Source of the DNA: Verrucomicrobiaceae bacterium
GTDB lineage: Bacteria > Verrucomicrobiota > Verrucomicrobiia > Chthoniobacterales > Chthoniobacteraceae
Assembly (NCBI GenBank): GCA_005791535.1
Contig: SXWH01000214.1
Span: 1 to 35,896 of the forward strand
Reading direction: 5' to 3'
Length of the DNA: 35,896 nt
Both the position numbers and the translations under genes were made by a program. Below, in pieces: positions 8,138-16,030 of this stretch; positions within the stretch are counted from its first letter, which is position 1; each line of letters begins with the position of its first letter. The notes under the pieces are model-generated. The model was given only the letters and a program-made list of their open reading frames with translations. It was not told the origin of the DNA and did not search any database.

Positions 8138-11008
8138 CTACGGTCTCAATTCGAATCGATAGCTGCCCGACCCTACGCAAATTGACCGCGTGCCTTCCGG
8201 CGATTGCTTCAGCATCCACTCCGCTGGAATCTCCGCTCCGCGTTCGGTGAGCTTGCCGGCTGCCGGTAAAACGACGGTCGCCGTTGTGTTTGCAGGAATC
8301 GCGATTTCGTAAATTACGGCATCCCCTTCCCGCTTCCATCCGCTCTCGATACGGCCGCGCGGATGCACGTAAGCGGCTTGCACCCAGTCGAGCGGACGTC
8401 CGTCGGGATTGCTTCCTGCGGAGGGAACGTGCGGATGAATCAGCAGTTTCCGAAAGCCTTCGCCATCGGTGTCGATGCCGGCCAGCGTCTGGTATCCCCA
8501 CTGCATCACCGCTCCAAACGCGTAGTGGCTGAATGAATTCATCGACGCGTTGTTCGTGCCGTTCGCTCCATCGAATCCGTGCTCCTTCGTGAAGCTGTCC
8601 CAACGTTCCCATACGCTCGTCGCTCCCTGCTCGACCTCGTATCCCCAGCTCGGGAACTTGCGGCTTTGGAAAAGCCGCGCCGCCAGATCGAGCTGCCCGC
8701 CTTTTGTCAGCGCGAGCAACAGCGGCTTCGTTCCGAGGAAGCCCGTCGCCATCCGGTAGTCATTCTTCGCAACACGGTCGCGCAAACGCGATGCGGCCGC
8801 CTTCATCGCGTCGGGATCTGAGATCAGGCGCGACTCCAGCGCGAGCACGTAGGCCGTCTGGGTATTCACCGAAAGACTGCCGTCCGGCTTCACGAATTGC
8901 GCGTCGAACGAACGCTGAATCGCCTCCGCGGTCTTCGCGAATCGCGCCGCGTCGTCGAGTCTGCCGAGTGCGCCTCCGAGCTGCGCCATGAGCAGCGAGC
9001 TGATCCGGTGGTAGCACAAATCAACATACTCGATCGGCGTGTCCTCGTTCACGTTAAGCCAGTCGCCCCACGTGTTCCCGAGCTTTACTCCCTTGAGCTG
9101 CGGGTCCGCCTTTGCGCGCCAGTCCATGAATTTCACCATCGACTCCCAGTGCCGTTCCACGATGCGCATGTCGCCGTACACCTTCCACATCGTGTACGGG
9201 ACAATCACACCCGCATCCGTCCACGCCGTTCCGTGTGTCGCGCCCGGAGCGCCGTGCGCATACGGATACGGCGCGTAATCCGGATACGCCCCGGAGTCCC
9301 GCTGGGCCTCGCGGACGTCATCCACCCATTTGGTAAAGAACGCCGCAACGTCCGCGTTGTAGCTGGCGGTGCGTGCGTAAATCTGCGCATCGCCCATCCA
9401 GCCGAGCCGCTCGTCCCGCTGAGGGCAATCGGTCGGCACCTCCAGAAAATTCGCCTTCTGCGTCCGCACGGTGTTCTTCCAAAAGCGCGTCATCACGTCG
9501 TCGCTGCACGCAAACGTTCCCGTGAACGGCGTGTCGTTATTCATCACAAGTCCGGTCACCGCTTCGAGCCCCGGTTTCTCCGTCAGGCCGGAAATCTCGA
9601 CGAACTGAAAGCCGTGATACGTGAACCGCGGCTGCCACGTCTCGCCGTTGGAATCGCCCCTCAGTGTGTAAAAATCCGTCGCCCGCGCCTTGCGCAGATT
9701 CTCGGTCATCAATCGCCCGTCCTTGTGCAGCATTTCGCCGTAGCGAATCGTCACGCGGGTTCCGGCCGCGCCCTTCACTCGAAGGCGGATGACTCCCGCA
9801 ATGTTCTCGCCGAGGTCGAAGATGTAGGTTCCCGGCTTCGGCTCCGTAATCTTCTTCGCCGGTATCTCCTCGGTGATTCGCACAGGCTGCGCCGCGTATG
9901 CGACAAGACGCTTGGGCTTTTGAAATCCCAGCTCCACTTCCTTTTTCACGCCGGGCTCGATGAACGTCGCCTTGACGCTTCCGTTCTTCTCGGCCGGAAT
10001 CGCCGGGCTCCATTTCCAGTCACCCGCGTCGGTTGGCGGGACGGGGCGGGTCCATGGAAAACGCCGGCGCGCATCGAAGCTCTCGCCCATCAAAAAGTCC
10101 GCCTCACGGATTGGCCCGTCGTCCGTGGTCTGCCAGCTCGGATCGGTCACGATGGTCTCGCGGGTTCCATCCGCGTATTCGACTTCGAGCTGCCCGAGCA
10201 ATGCCGGCGTCTTGCCGTAAATGTTGCGCCCGCTTCCCTCCGGGCCGTAGCCGACCAGCAATGCATAGCCGAGGTAGCCTGCATACCAGCCGTCCGCGAC
10301 CATTGCGCCGAGCGCGTTCGGGCCTTTCTGGACGAGCTTCGTCACATCATGCGTGCGGTAGTGGAGCCGCTCGCGATAGTCACTCCATCCCGGCTCGAAG
10401 TATGCATCGCCCACGCGCTCGCTGTTCAAATGCCATTCCGCAATTCCCAGCGCGGTTCCATAGAGCGTCGCACGCTTCACCTCGGCGCGCAGCGTGAACC
10501 GCTTCAGGTAATGACGCGCGGGCGGCAGATGCAGCGTCTTCCGGTCCTTGTGCAAAGGCGTCTCGTCCGGAAAGGAAATCCACTGCGCCTTCCAATCTTC
10601 CGGATTCAGCAAACCCATGCTCCACCGCGCGGCCTCGCTCCAGCCGCTCTCCCGCCCGTCCTTGTCCCACACGCGCACTTTCCAGAAAACCGGCTGCCCG
10701 CTTGTGAGCGGACGCCCCGCGTATTCGATTCCCAGCGTCTCGCCGTCGTTCACTTTCGCGCTGTCCCAAAGGTCGCCTTTGTCCTCCGCGAGCAGCTCCG
10801 GCGAAGAGGCCGCGAGCACCCGATACGCCGTTTGCTTCTGCCCGCGAATAGCCGGATCGCTCTCCACCACCCTCCACGAGATGCGCGGCTTTGCGGAATC
10901 GATTCCCAGCGGATCCTGGAGCCATTCGGTGCGGAGCGCGGCGGGGCGCAACTCCGCGAACGCGGCGGAAGGAATGAGCAGCGCGAGCAGCGGAAGTGCG
11001 AATCTCAT
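8138..11008 (-). CDS. Secreted alpha-L-rhamnosidase, glycoside hydrolase family 78
   Basis: 956 residues. Predicted to remove terminal alpha-L-rhamnose from plant or microbial glycans outside the cytoplasm. The signal peptide is MRFALPLLALLIPSAAFA. An Ig/fibronectin-like N-terminal domain (about 20-140, with WLQDPLGIDSAKPRISWRV) comes first, then the jelly-roll Bac_rhamnosid_N region (FTLRAEVKRATLYGTALGIAEWHLN, then PGWSDYRERLHYRTHDVT). The (alpha/alpha)6 catalytic domain follows. Its hallmark DCPQRDERLGWMGD occupies residues 527-540, containing the acidic residues used in catalysis in GH78; NNASMNSFSHYAFG is further on. The C-terminal beta domain ends at 956. It lies 18 bp downstream of pepF and is probably cotranscribed with it. 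No rhamnose catabolic genes are in the window. Confidence 0.93.
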   Translation of the reverse strand: MRFALPLLALLIPSAAFAELRPAALRTEWLQDPLGIDSAKPRISWRVVESDPAIRGQKQTAYRVLAASSPELLAEDKGDLWDSAKVNDGETLGIEYAGRPLTSGQPVFWKVRVWDKDGRESGWSEAARWSMGLLNPEDWKAQWISFPDETPLHKDRKTLHLPPARHYLKRFTLRAEVKRATLYGTALGIAEWHLNSERVGDAYFEPGWSDYRERLHYRTHDVTKLVQKGPNALGAMVADGWYAGYLGYALLVGYGPEGSGRNIYGKTPALLGQLEVEYADGTRETIVTDPSWQTTDDGPIREADFLMGESFDARRRFPWTRPVPPTDAGDWKWSPAIPAEKNGSVKATFIEPGVKKEVELGFQKPKRLVAYAAQPVRITEEIPAKKITEPKPGTYIFDLGENIAGVIRLRVKGAAGTRVTIRYGEMLHKDGRLMTENLRKARATDFYTLRGDSNGETWQPRFTYHGFQFVEISGLTEKPGLEAVTGLVMNNDTPFTGTFACSDDVMTRFWKNTVRTQKANFLEVPTDCPQRDERLGWMGDAQIYARTASYNADVAAFFTKWVDDVREAQRDSGAYPDYAPYPYAHGAPGATHGTAWTDAGVIVPYTMWKVYGDMRIVERHWESMVKFMDWRAKADPQLKGVKLGNTWGDWLNVNEDTPIEYVDLCYHRISSLLMAQLGGALGRLDDAARFAKTAEAIQRSFDAQFVKPDGSLSVNTQTAYVLALESRLISDPDAMKAAASRLRDRVAKNDYRMATGFLGTKPLLLALTKGGQLDLAARLFQSRKFPSWGYEVEQGATSVWERWDSFTKEHGFDGANGTNNASMNSFSHYAFGAVMQWGYQTLAGIDTDGEGFRKLLIHPHVPSAGSNPDGRPLDWVQAAYVHPRGRIESGWKREGDAVIYEIAIPANTTATVVLPAAGKLTERGAEIPAEWMLKQSPEGTRSICVGSGSYRFELRP

Positions 11009-11026
11009 GGTGAAAAAGGACAGCGG

Positions 11027-12856
11027 TTACGCGAGCAGCGATTCCAGTTCATCCACGCGTCGCGCAAAGAGCGCCAGCGTGTCCTCGACCGGTTTCGGGG
11101 TGGACATATCCACGCCCGCCGCGCGCAGCGTGGGAATCGGGAAGCGACTGCCGCCGCTCTTGAGGAAGCCGAGATACTTCGTCGCGTCGCCGGTCGAGAG
11201 CACCTGCTGCGAGAGCGCCACGGCTGCGCTCAGGCCCGTCGCGTATTTGTATACGTAAAACGCGGAGTAGAAGTGCGGGATGCGCAGGCACTCGAGTTCG
11301 AGCTGCGAATCGATCGTGAAGTCCGGGCCGAAGTACGCGTCGAGCAGCCGACGATACGTCTGGCGGATCGTGTCGAGCGTCACCGGTTCGCCGGCTTCCT
11401 CCATCGCGTGGATGTCGCGCTCGAACTCCGCGAACATCGTCTGTCGATAAACGGTGCCGCGGATGTCATCGAGCTGACGATTGATAAGATACGCGCGCAT
11501 CGCCTTGTCGTTTGTGTGCTCCAGCAGATGATGCGTGAGCAGCTCTTCGTTAAACGTGCTCGCCACTTCAGCGAGGAAAATTGGGTAATCGGCGTCCTGC
11601 CACTTCTGCGTGCGGTTCGAGTAAAACGAATGCATCGAGTGCCCGGCTTCGTGGGCCAGCGTGAACACATCGCTGAACACATCGTCCTTGTAGTTCATCA
11701 GGATGTACGGCGGCGCGCTGTATGTGGAACTACTGAATGCCCCGCTGCGCTTGCCTTTGTTTTCATAGCGATCACACCAGCGGTGCTTTTTAAAACCATC
11801 GCTCAGCGCGGAGACATACTCCGTCCCGAGCGGCGCGAACGACGCGAGGCAAAGCTCCACCGCTTCATCAAACGTCGTCACCTTCTCGAAGTTTGGAACG
11901 ATCGGCACATACGTATCGCACTGCCGGATTTCACTCAAACCCAGCACCCGCTTGCGCAGCGCGTAGTAGCGGAACAGCGGTTGTAGATTTGCGCGCACGC
12001 TGCCGATCAGATTCTCGTACACATCCACCGGCACATCGTCCTGATACAACGCCGCCTCCCGCGCACTTCCGTAATTGCGCGCACGGGCGCGGAAGACATC
12101 CGCCTTCACCGAATTGGAGAGCGTCGCAGCGAGCGTGAACTTGTGATCATCGAACTCGGCGTAGAACTGCGTGAACGCGCGGTGACGCAAAGCTGCATCA
12201 CGCTTCTGCAAAAAGGACGAGTAGCTCGACTGAGTCAGGTCCCGCTCCACGCCCTTGTCGTCGGCCAGCCGGCCAAACTTCATGTCCACATTCGTGAGCT
12301 GCGAGAACGCCTCGTCGTGCCCCGCAACCGCGCTGTGCCCGAGCGCCAGCAGCCGCTCCTCCGCCGCCGAGAGCGTGTGCTTTTTCAAGCGCCGCATCTT
12401 CTCCAAACGGCACGCCCATTCCGCAAGCTCCGGCGCTGCGAGATAGCCGGCGAAGGTCGCGTCATCGATCGCCATGATTTCCGGCATGAGGAAAGACGAC
12501 ACCTCGCCGATCTTCGTCAGCAGATTTTGCAACTGCGCCTCCCTCGCGAGATTCGCGGAATCCGAGCTATCCTCCGCCACGCGCAGCGACGCGTAGTGGT
12601 ACAGCTTCTCGATCAACTGGCTCAGCTTCCGGTCGCAATTCAGCGCCTCCGCAAGCGTCTTTGCGGACTCCCCCGTCCTCCCGCGGAACTGCTCAATCAC
12701 CGGATAAAGCCGGCCGAGCACCGCGAAATCATGGTCCCAATCCTTCGGCTCCTTGAACAGCGGCGACAAGTCCCACGTATCCTCGATGCGCGTCTCGGAA
12801 CGCAAAGGAGTCGCCCCGCCACCCGCCTCGGATTTATCGAACAAAGAATATTTCAT
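11027..12856 (-). CDS. pepF: Oligoendopeptidase F, M3 family zinc metallopeptidase
   Basis: 609 residues, the usual PepF length of about 600. A cytoplasmic zinc peptidase that cuts short oligopeptides. The zinc motif HEXXH is H402-E-A-G-H406 in FTLAHEAGHSMHSFYSN, with the third ligand expected in the following FLAEVASTFNEELL. The N-terminal helical domain begins WDLSPLFKEPKDWDHDF, typical of PepF. C-terminal motifs YFGPDFTID and HFYSAFYVYKYATGLSAA match the family. ATG 12856 (MKYSLFDKSE) is preferred over 12943; the extra 29 residues are not family-like. No signal peptide. The rhamnosidase gene follows 18 bp downstream. On the other side, rpmI is divergent across about 245 bp. Confidence 0.93.
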   Translation of the reverse strand: MKYSLFDKSEAGGGATPLRSETRIEDTWDLSPLFKEPKDWDHDFAVLGRLYPVIEQFRGRTGESAKTLAEALNCDRKLSQLIEKLYHYASLRVAEDSSDSANLAREAQLQNLLTKIGEVSSFLMPEIMAIDDATFAGYLAAPELAEWACRLEKMRRLKKHTLSAAEERLLALGHSAVAGHDEAFSQLTNVDMKFGRLADDKGVERDLTQSSYSSFLQKRDAALRHRAFTQFYAEFDDHKFTLAATLSNSVKADVFRARARNYGSAREAALYQDDVPVDVYENLIGSVRANLQPLFRYYALRKRVLGLSEIRQCDTYVPIVPNFEKVTTFDEAVELCLASFAPLGTEYVSALSDGFKKHRWCDRYENKGKRSGAFSSSTYSAPPYILMNYKDDVFSDVFTLAHEAGHSMHSFYSNRTQKWQDADYPIFLAEVASTFNEELLTHHLLEHTNDKAMRAYLINRQLDDIRGTVYRQTMFAEFERDIHAMEEAGEPVTLDTIRQTYRRLLDAYFGPDFTIDSQLELECLRIPHFYSAFYVYKYATGLSAAVALSQQVLSTGDATKYLGFLKSGGSRFPIPTLRAAGVDMSTPKPVEDTLALFARRVDELESLLA

Positions 12857-13064
12857 CCCGCGAGGTTTGCGGGCACGCGAGTGCGCGGCAAGCCCGATGT
12901 GCACCGCATCCCGTCCCACGCGTGATTGAAATGCGTTCTCCAACTACCAAGGCGAAGTGCCGCATCGCGGCCTCCCGTCTCTACGCCCCGGGCAGTGTGG
13001 CATGCGGAACCGGATTTCCGTCACGTTCCCCACCGCCGCCGGTTTAAATTTCCCTGAAAAACTA

Positions 13065-13092
13065 TTGCCAAAACCGATTCGCTCCCTATTGT
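13065..13092 (+). promoter_or_regulatory. Possible sigma-70-like promoter of rpmI
   Basis: TTGCCA (13065-13070) and TATTGT (13087-13092) are spaced by 16 bp. A start of transcription about 7 bases later would leave only a few bases before the rpmI ATG at 13103, making the mRNA nearly leaderless. The match is moderate and could be chance. Confidence 0.3.
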
Positions 13093-13102
13093 CCGCCGCC
13101 CC

Positions 13103-13312
13103 ATGCCTAGAAGCATAGCACGTCGTAAGACAAAAAAATCCGTTGCGCGGCGGTTCAAAGTAACCGCCACGGGCAAGATCCTTCGCCGCAAGCCGGGTCT
13201 GCGTCACCTCGCGTCGAGCAAGAGCTCGAAGCGTAAACGCAAGCTTGGCAAGACCGGCCAGGTCCACGAGACCATGGTCGATCGCATCAAGGATTGCCTG
13301 CCTTTCGCCTAA
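13103..13312 (+). CDS. rpmI: 50S ribosomal protein bL35
   Basis: 69 residues, slightly longer than most bL35 proteins because of a C-terminal extension (HETMVDRIKDCLPFA). A small basic protein of the large ribosomal subunit. Seen: RRKTKKSVARRFKVTATGKI, then RHLASSKSSKRKRKL, the conserved bL35 core. It is the first gene of the pair with rplT, 124 bp upstream of it. infC, which precedes rpmI in most bacteria, is not here; the upstream neighbour is divergent pepF. The stop codon lies inside an inverted repeat (13302-13320). No ribosome binding site is seen before the ATG. Confidence 0.95.
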   Translation: MPRSIARRKTKKSVARRFKVTATGKILRRKPGLRHLASSKSSKRKRKLGKTGQVHETMVDRIKDCLPFA

Positions 13313-13361
13313 GGCGAAAGAGCGCTCAGGACCGGGGACCTGCCCTTCGATGAAGAAGGGC
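13302..13361 (+). promoter_or_regulatory. Three stem-loops between rpmI and rplT, possible control region
   Basis: CTTTCGCC (13302-13309) and GGCGAAAG (13313-13320) form a perfect inverted repeat around the rpmI stop codon TAA. CAGG/CCTG (13327-13330 and 13339-13342) gives a second small stem. GCCCTTC (13342-13348) and GAAGGGC (13355-13361) form a third stem of 7 bp with a 6-base loop. None is followed by a T run, so a full terminator is unlikely. In several bacteria L20 represses its own operon by binding structured mRNA; a similar role here is only inference. Confidence 0.45.
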
Positions 13362-13436
13362 TAATCGGCAGACGAGGTCACCCGCTCCACTCACTGAACA
13401 AACAGCCTGCCGAGAGAAACCAAAAACTAATACACA

Positions 13437-13826
13437 ATGCCTCGAGCTACAAATGCTCCCGCTTCACGCGAGCGTCGGAAACGCCTGGTAGATAAAGCCA
13501 GAGGGTTCCGCGGACGCCGCAGCAAACTCTTCCGCTACGCGAAGAACGCCATCATGAAAGCCCAGTATTGGGCCTACCGCGACCGCAAAACGCGCAAGCG
13601 CATGTTTGGAAAACTCTGGAACCAGCGCATCAACGCCGCTGCCCGCGCCAATGGTCTCAACTACAGCCGATTCATGGAGGGCCTCAAAGCCGCCGGAATC
13701 ACGCTCGACCGCAAAGTGCTGGCAGACCTCGCCATCCATGACGAGGCCGCGTTCAAGGCGCTTGCAGCGAAATCATCCGAAGCCCTCAAGGGCAAGAAGG
13801 GTGCGACGCTGGCCAAAGCCGCCTAA
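13437..13826 (+). CDS. rplT: 50S ribosomal protein bL20
   Basis: 129 residues, of which the first 115 or so are the standard bL20. It binds 23S rRNA early in large-subunit assembly. Seen: the basic N-terminal helix [17 protein letters not shown] with [17 protein letters not shown], then [20 protein letters not shown] and [17 protein letters not shown], all family hallmarks. The C-terminal tail ([15 protein letters not shown]) is a short Ala/Lys-rich extension. A good intrinsic terminator follows 29 bp after the stop. pheS, which often follows rplT, is absent; the next gene is on the opposite strand. Confidence 0.96.
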   Translation: MPRATNAPASRERRKRLVDKARGFRGRRSKLFRYAKNAIMKAQYWAYRDRKTRKRMFGKLWNQRINAAARANGLNYSRFMEGLKAAGITLDRKVLADLAIHDEAAFKALAAKSSEALKGKKGATLAKAA

Positions 13827-13855
13827 TCGTCGAACACAACTTTAACCAAACCAAG

Positions 13856-13894
13856 CCCCGGGCTTCTGCAAAGGAGTCCGGGGTTTTCTTTTTC
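13856..13894 (+). terminator. Intrinsic terminator of rpmI-rplT
   Basis: CCCCGG (13856-13861) pairs with CCGGGG (13878-13883), with a 16-base loop that can add internal pairs. The stem is followed directly by TTTTCTTTTTC. It ends 5 bp before the 3' end of convergent gluQ. Confidence 0.8.
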
Positions 13895-13898
13895 ACCC

Positions 13899-14690
13899 TC
13901 AAAGCCCTCCCGGGAATTCGCCCGGCGGATTCCCCGATTCCCGCAGCGTGCGGAGGCTCAAAGCATCGTTCCGCTTTGCAAGCCGCACGCCGTTCTCGTC
14001 AGTGACGAGCGGGCAGTGATAGAACGCCGGAACCGGATAGCCGAGCGCCTCGAAGATAAGGATTTGCCGGAACGTGCTTGTGATGAGGTCCGCGCCGCGC
14101 ACGACCTCTGTGATTCGCATGAGTGCGTCGTCCACCACACACGCTAGTTGATAACTGGGGAAATCGTCCTTTCGCCAGACAAGGATATCGCCGAAATCGC
14201 GCCCCGCCACTGCGGATTGCGGCCCGAAGTGTCCATCGACAAAGCGAACCTCCCGCCCCACCGGAACGCGGAAACGCCAGTTCACGCCGGCCCTCGCCAC
14301 GTTGGGGCTGCAAGCGCGGCATGTTCCCGGATACGGCGGTTCCTCGTCGCCCGCGTGGGGCGCGGAAAGCGCAGCGGCGATTTCCTTTCGCGAACATTTG
14401 CACGGAAACAGCCAGCCACCCGAGCGGAGCTTCTCAAACGCTTCGATATAAAGCGGCATCCGCTCGCTTTGAGAATACGGCCCCTCGTCCCACCGAAGGC
14501 CGAACCACCGCAAGTCCTCCACAGCGGCCTGCGCAAACTCAGGTTTGCAGCGCGGACCATCGAGATCGTCATTGCGGTAAATCAGCACGCCACCCGCAGC
14601 CCGGCAACGTTCCTGCGCTGTCGTAAAAGTGCGCGCATGACCGAGGTGCAGCAGGCCCGTGGGCGACGGTGCGATGCGGCCGCGATACAT
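13899..14690 (-). CDS. gluQ: Glutamyl-Q tRNA(Asp) synthetase
   Basis: 263 residues, a truncated GluRS paralogue without an anticodon-binding domain. It activates glutamate and attaches it to queuosine at position 34 of tRNA-Asp. Seen: RIAPSPTGLLHLGHA with the HIGH-type motif H15-L-G-H18, RNDDLDGPR, and the class I KMSKS-type motif as RLAKRNDA near residue 240. The zinc site expected of this family is present: C97, C99, Y120 and C124 (CKCS, then YPGTC). Length and zinc site separate it from full GluRS. GGAG lies 6 bases before ATG 14690, one of the few clear ribosome binding sites here. It is 3 bp downstream of ispF, the last gene of a three-gene operon. Confidence 0.93.
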   Translation of the reverse strand: MYRGRIAPSPTGLLHLGHARTFTTAQERCRAAGGVLIYRNDDLDGPRCKPEFAQAAVEDLRWFGLRWDEGPYSQSERMPLYIEAFEKLRSGGWLFPCKCSRKEIAAALSAPHAGDEEPPYPGTCRACSPNVARAGVNWRFRVPVGREVRFVDGHFGPQSAVAGRDFGDILVWRKDDFPSYQLACVVDDALMRITEVVRGADLITSTFRQILIFEALGYPVPAFYHCPLVTDENGVRLAKRNDALSLRTLRESGNPPGEFPGGL

Positions 14691-14693
14691 GGC

Positions 14694-15176
14694 TCACTCC
14701 GGCATTTCCACCGACGCCACCGCCATCGCCGCAATGCCTTCCTTGCGACCGAGGAATCCCATCTTCTCGTTCGTTGTCGCCTTGATTCCCACGCGCCGCT
14801 CGGGCAGCCCGAGAACTGTGGAAAGGTTCGCTTTCATCGCCATGAGGTGCGGTGCAATCTTCGGCGCCTCGGCGATGAGCGAGCAGTCGATGTTCACCAC
14901 GCGTCCACCTTGCGCTTTCACAAGCTCCACCGAGCGACGGACGATTTCCAGCGAATTCATCCCCTTGCAGGCCGGGTCGGTATTCGGAAAATGATGACCG
15001 ATGTCCGCCTCGCCAATCGCCCCGAGAATCGCATCCGCAATGGCGTGGCAGAGGACATCCGCATCACTGTGACCGTCGAGACCCAGCGGATACGCGATTT
15101 CCACTCCGCCAAGCACGCACTTGCGGCCTTCCGCAAAGCGGTGGACGTCGTAGCCGATTCCAACAAGCGTGATCAT
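14694..15176 (-). CDS. ispF: 2-C-methyl-D-erythritol 2,4-cyclodiphosphate synthase
   Basis: 160 residues, the usual IspF length. A trimeric cytoplasmic enzyme of the non-mevalonate isoprenoid pathway, forming the cyclic diphosphate MEcPP. Metal-binding D10 and H12 are in GIGYDVHRF. Other hallmarks are LDGHSDADVLCHAIADA, GEADIGHHFPNTDP and KATTNEKMGFLGRKEG. ATG 15176 is chosen over 15203 because it gives the normal N-terminus MITLVGIGYD and overlaps the upstream stop as ATGA (stop 15173-15175), which means tight coupling to the phosphatase-family gene. IspD, its common partner, is not in the window. Confidence 0.96.
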   Translation of the reverse strand: MITLVGIGYDVHRFAEGRKCVLGGVEIAYPLGLDGHSDADVLCHAIADAILGAIGEADIGHHFPNTDPACKGMNSLEIVRRSVELVKAQGGRVVNIDCSLIAEAPKIAPHLMAMKANLSTVLGLPERRVGIKATTNEKMGFLGRKEGIAAMAVASVEMPE

Positions 15177-15934
15177 TCGAGCAGGGTGATTTTTCCGTTC
15201 CACGCGCGAACGGAGATTTTGTCCGGGTTGTCGGGGCGCGGGGTCATCTCGAATTTCCCGCCCGCGTTCTCAACGAGAAGCTTGCCGGCTGCGACATCCC
15301 AAAGACTGACGCTCTGCTCGATGTAAGCGTCGAAGCGACCTGCCGCGACGTACGCAAGGTCGAGCGCTGCGCTGCCCATGAGGCGGCATTTGCGCACACT
15401 TTGAACATACTTCGGCAGCAACGAGAGTCCGGCATTAATTGTCTCCTTCGTCTTGGAAAACCCGACGGAGACAACAGCGTCGGAAAGTTGAGTCCGGGGA
15501 CTCACCGAGATCGCCTTTCCATTCAAGAGCGACGGCCCGCCTTTGACCGTCTGCCACAATTCGTCGCGCTGCGGATCGTAAATCACGCCGAGTTGAATCT
15601 CGCCGGCAATTCGCAACGCGATGCTGATGCAATAGTGCGGAATTCCGTAAAAGAAGTTCACCGTTCCATCGATGGGATCGACGATCCATTGCCATTCGCT
15701 CGACTGATTTCCAGCAAGGCCCTCCTCGCCATAGATGGCGTGCTCCGGGAACGCTGCGAGGATGCGCTGTGTGATGAGTTCCTGCGTTTCCACATCAAGG
15801 GCGAGCTTGATATCATGGGCGAGCATCTCGTTGACCTCGGCTGCATTCCCGAAATGACTTCGTAAACTCGCTCCCGCCTCGCGGGCGGCTGAAATGGCGA
15901 CTTCCAGCGCTTTATTAATGATGGTGTCCGACAT
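15173..15934 (-). CDS. Inositol monophosphatase family protein
   Basis: 253 residues. A magnesium-dependent, lithium-sensitive-type phosphatase; the substrate could be inositol phosphate, histidinol phosphate or another small phosphate ester. All catalytic motifs are seen: GEEG with E70/E71, WIVDPIDGTVNFFYG with D86 and D89, and near the end SVSLWDVAAG with its metal-binding Asp. ATG 15934 (MSDTIINKALEV) fits the family N-terminus; the open frame runs up to 16279 but the added 115 residues overlap the divergent gene and are Arg-rich noise. It is the first gene of an operon with ispF (ATGA overlap) and gluQ. Confidence 0.9.
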   Translation of the reverse strand: MSDTIINKALEVAISAAREAGASLRSHFGNAAEVNEMLAHDIKLALDVETQELITQRILAAFPEHAIYGEEGLAGNQSSEWQWIVDPIDGTVNFFYGIPHYCISIALRIAGEIQLGVIYDPQRDELWQTVKGGPSLLNGKAISVSPRTQLSDAVVSVGFSKTKETINAGLSLLPKYVQSVRKCRLMGSAALDLAYVAAGRFDAYIEQSVSLWDVAAGKLLVENAGGKFEMTPRPDNPDKISVRAWNGKITLLE

Positions 15935-16030
15935 GCCCGCAGAGTGACTGCGCAGCTCGGTGAAAAACAATCCCGAAGATGCACGGAATCGGGCTTGCAT
16001 GTCGCGGTCGATGTTCGCCTTCATCCTACC

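Noticed and set aside
8897..11986. A 1029-codon open frame on + across the rhamnosidase and pepF genes
   Set aside because: It is antisense to two clearly recognised genes, its product is Arg/His-rich without any family motif, and such frames arise from high GC at third codon positions.
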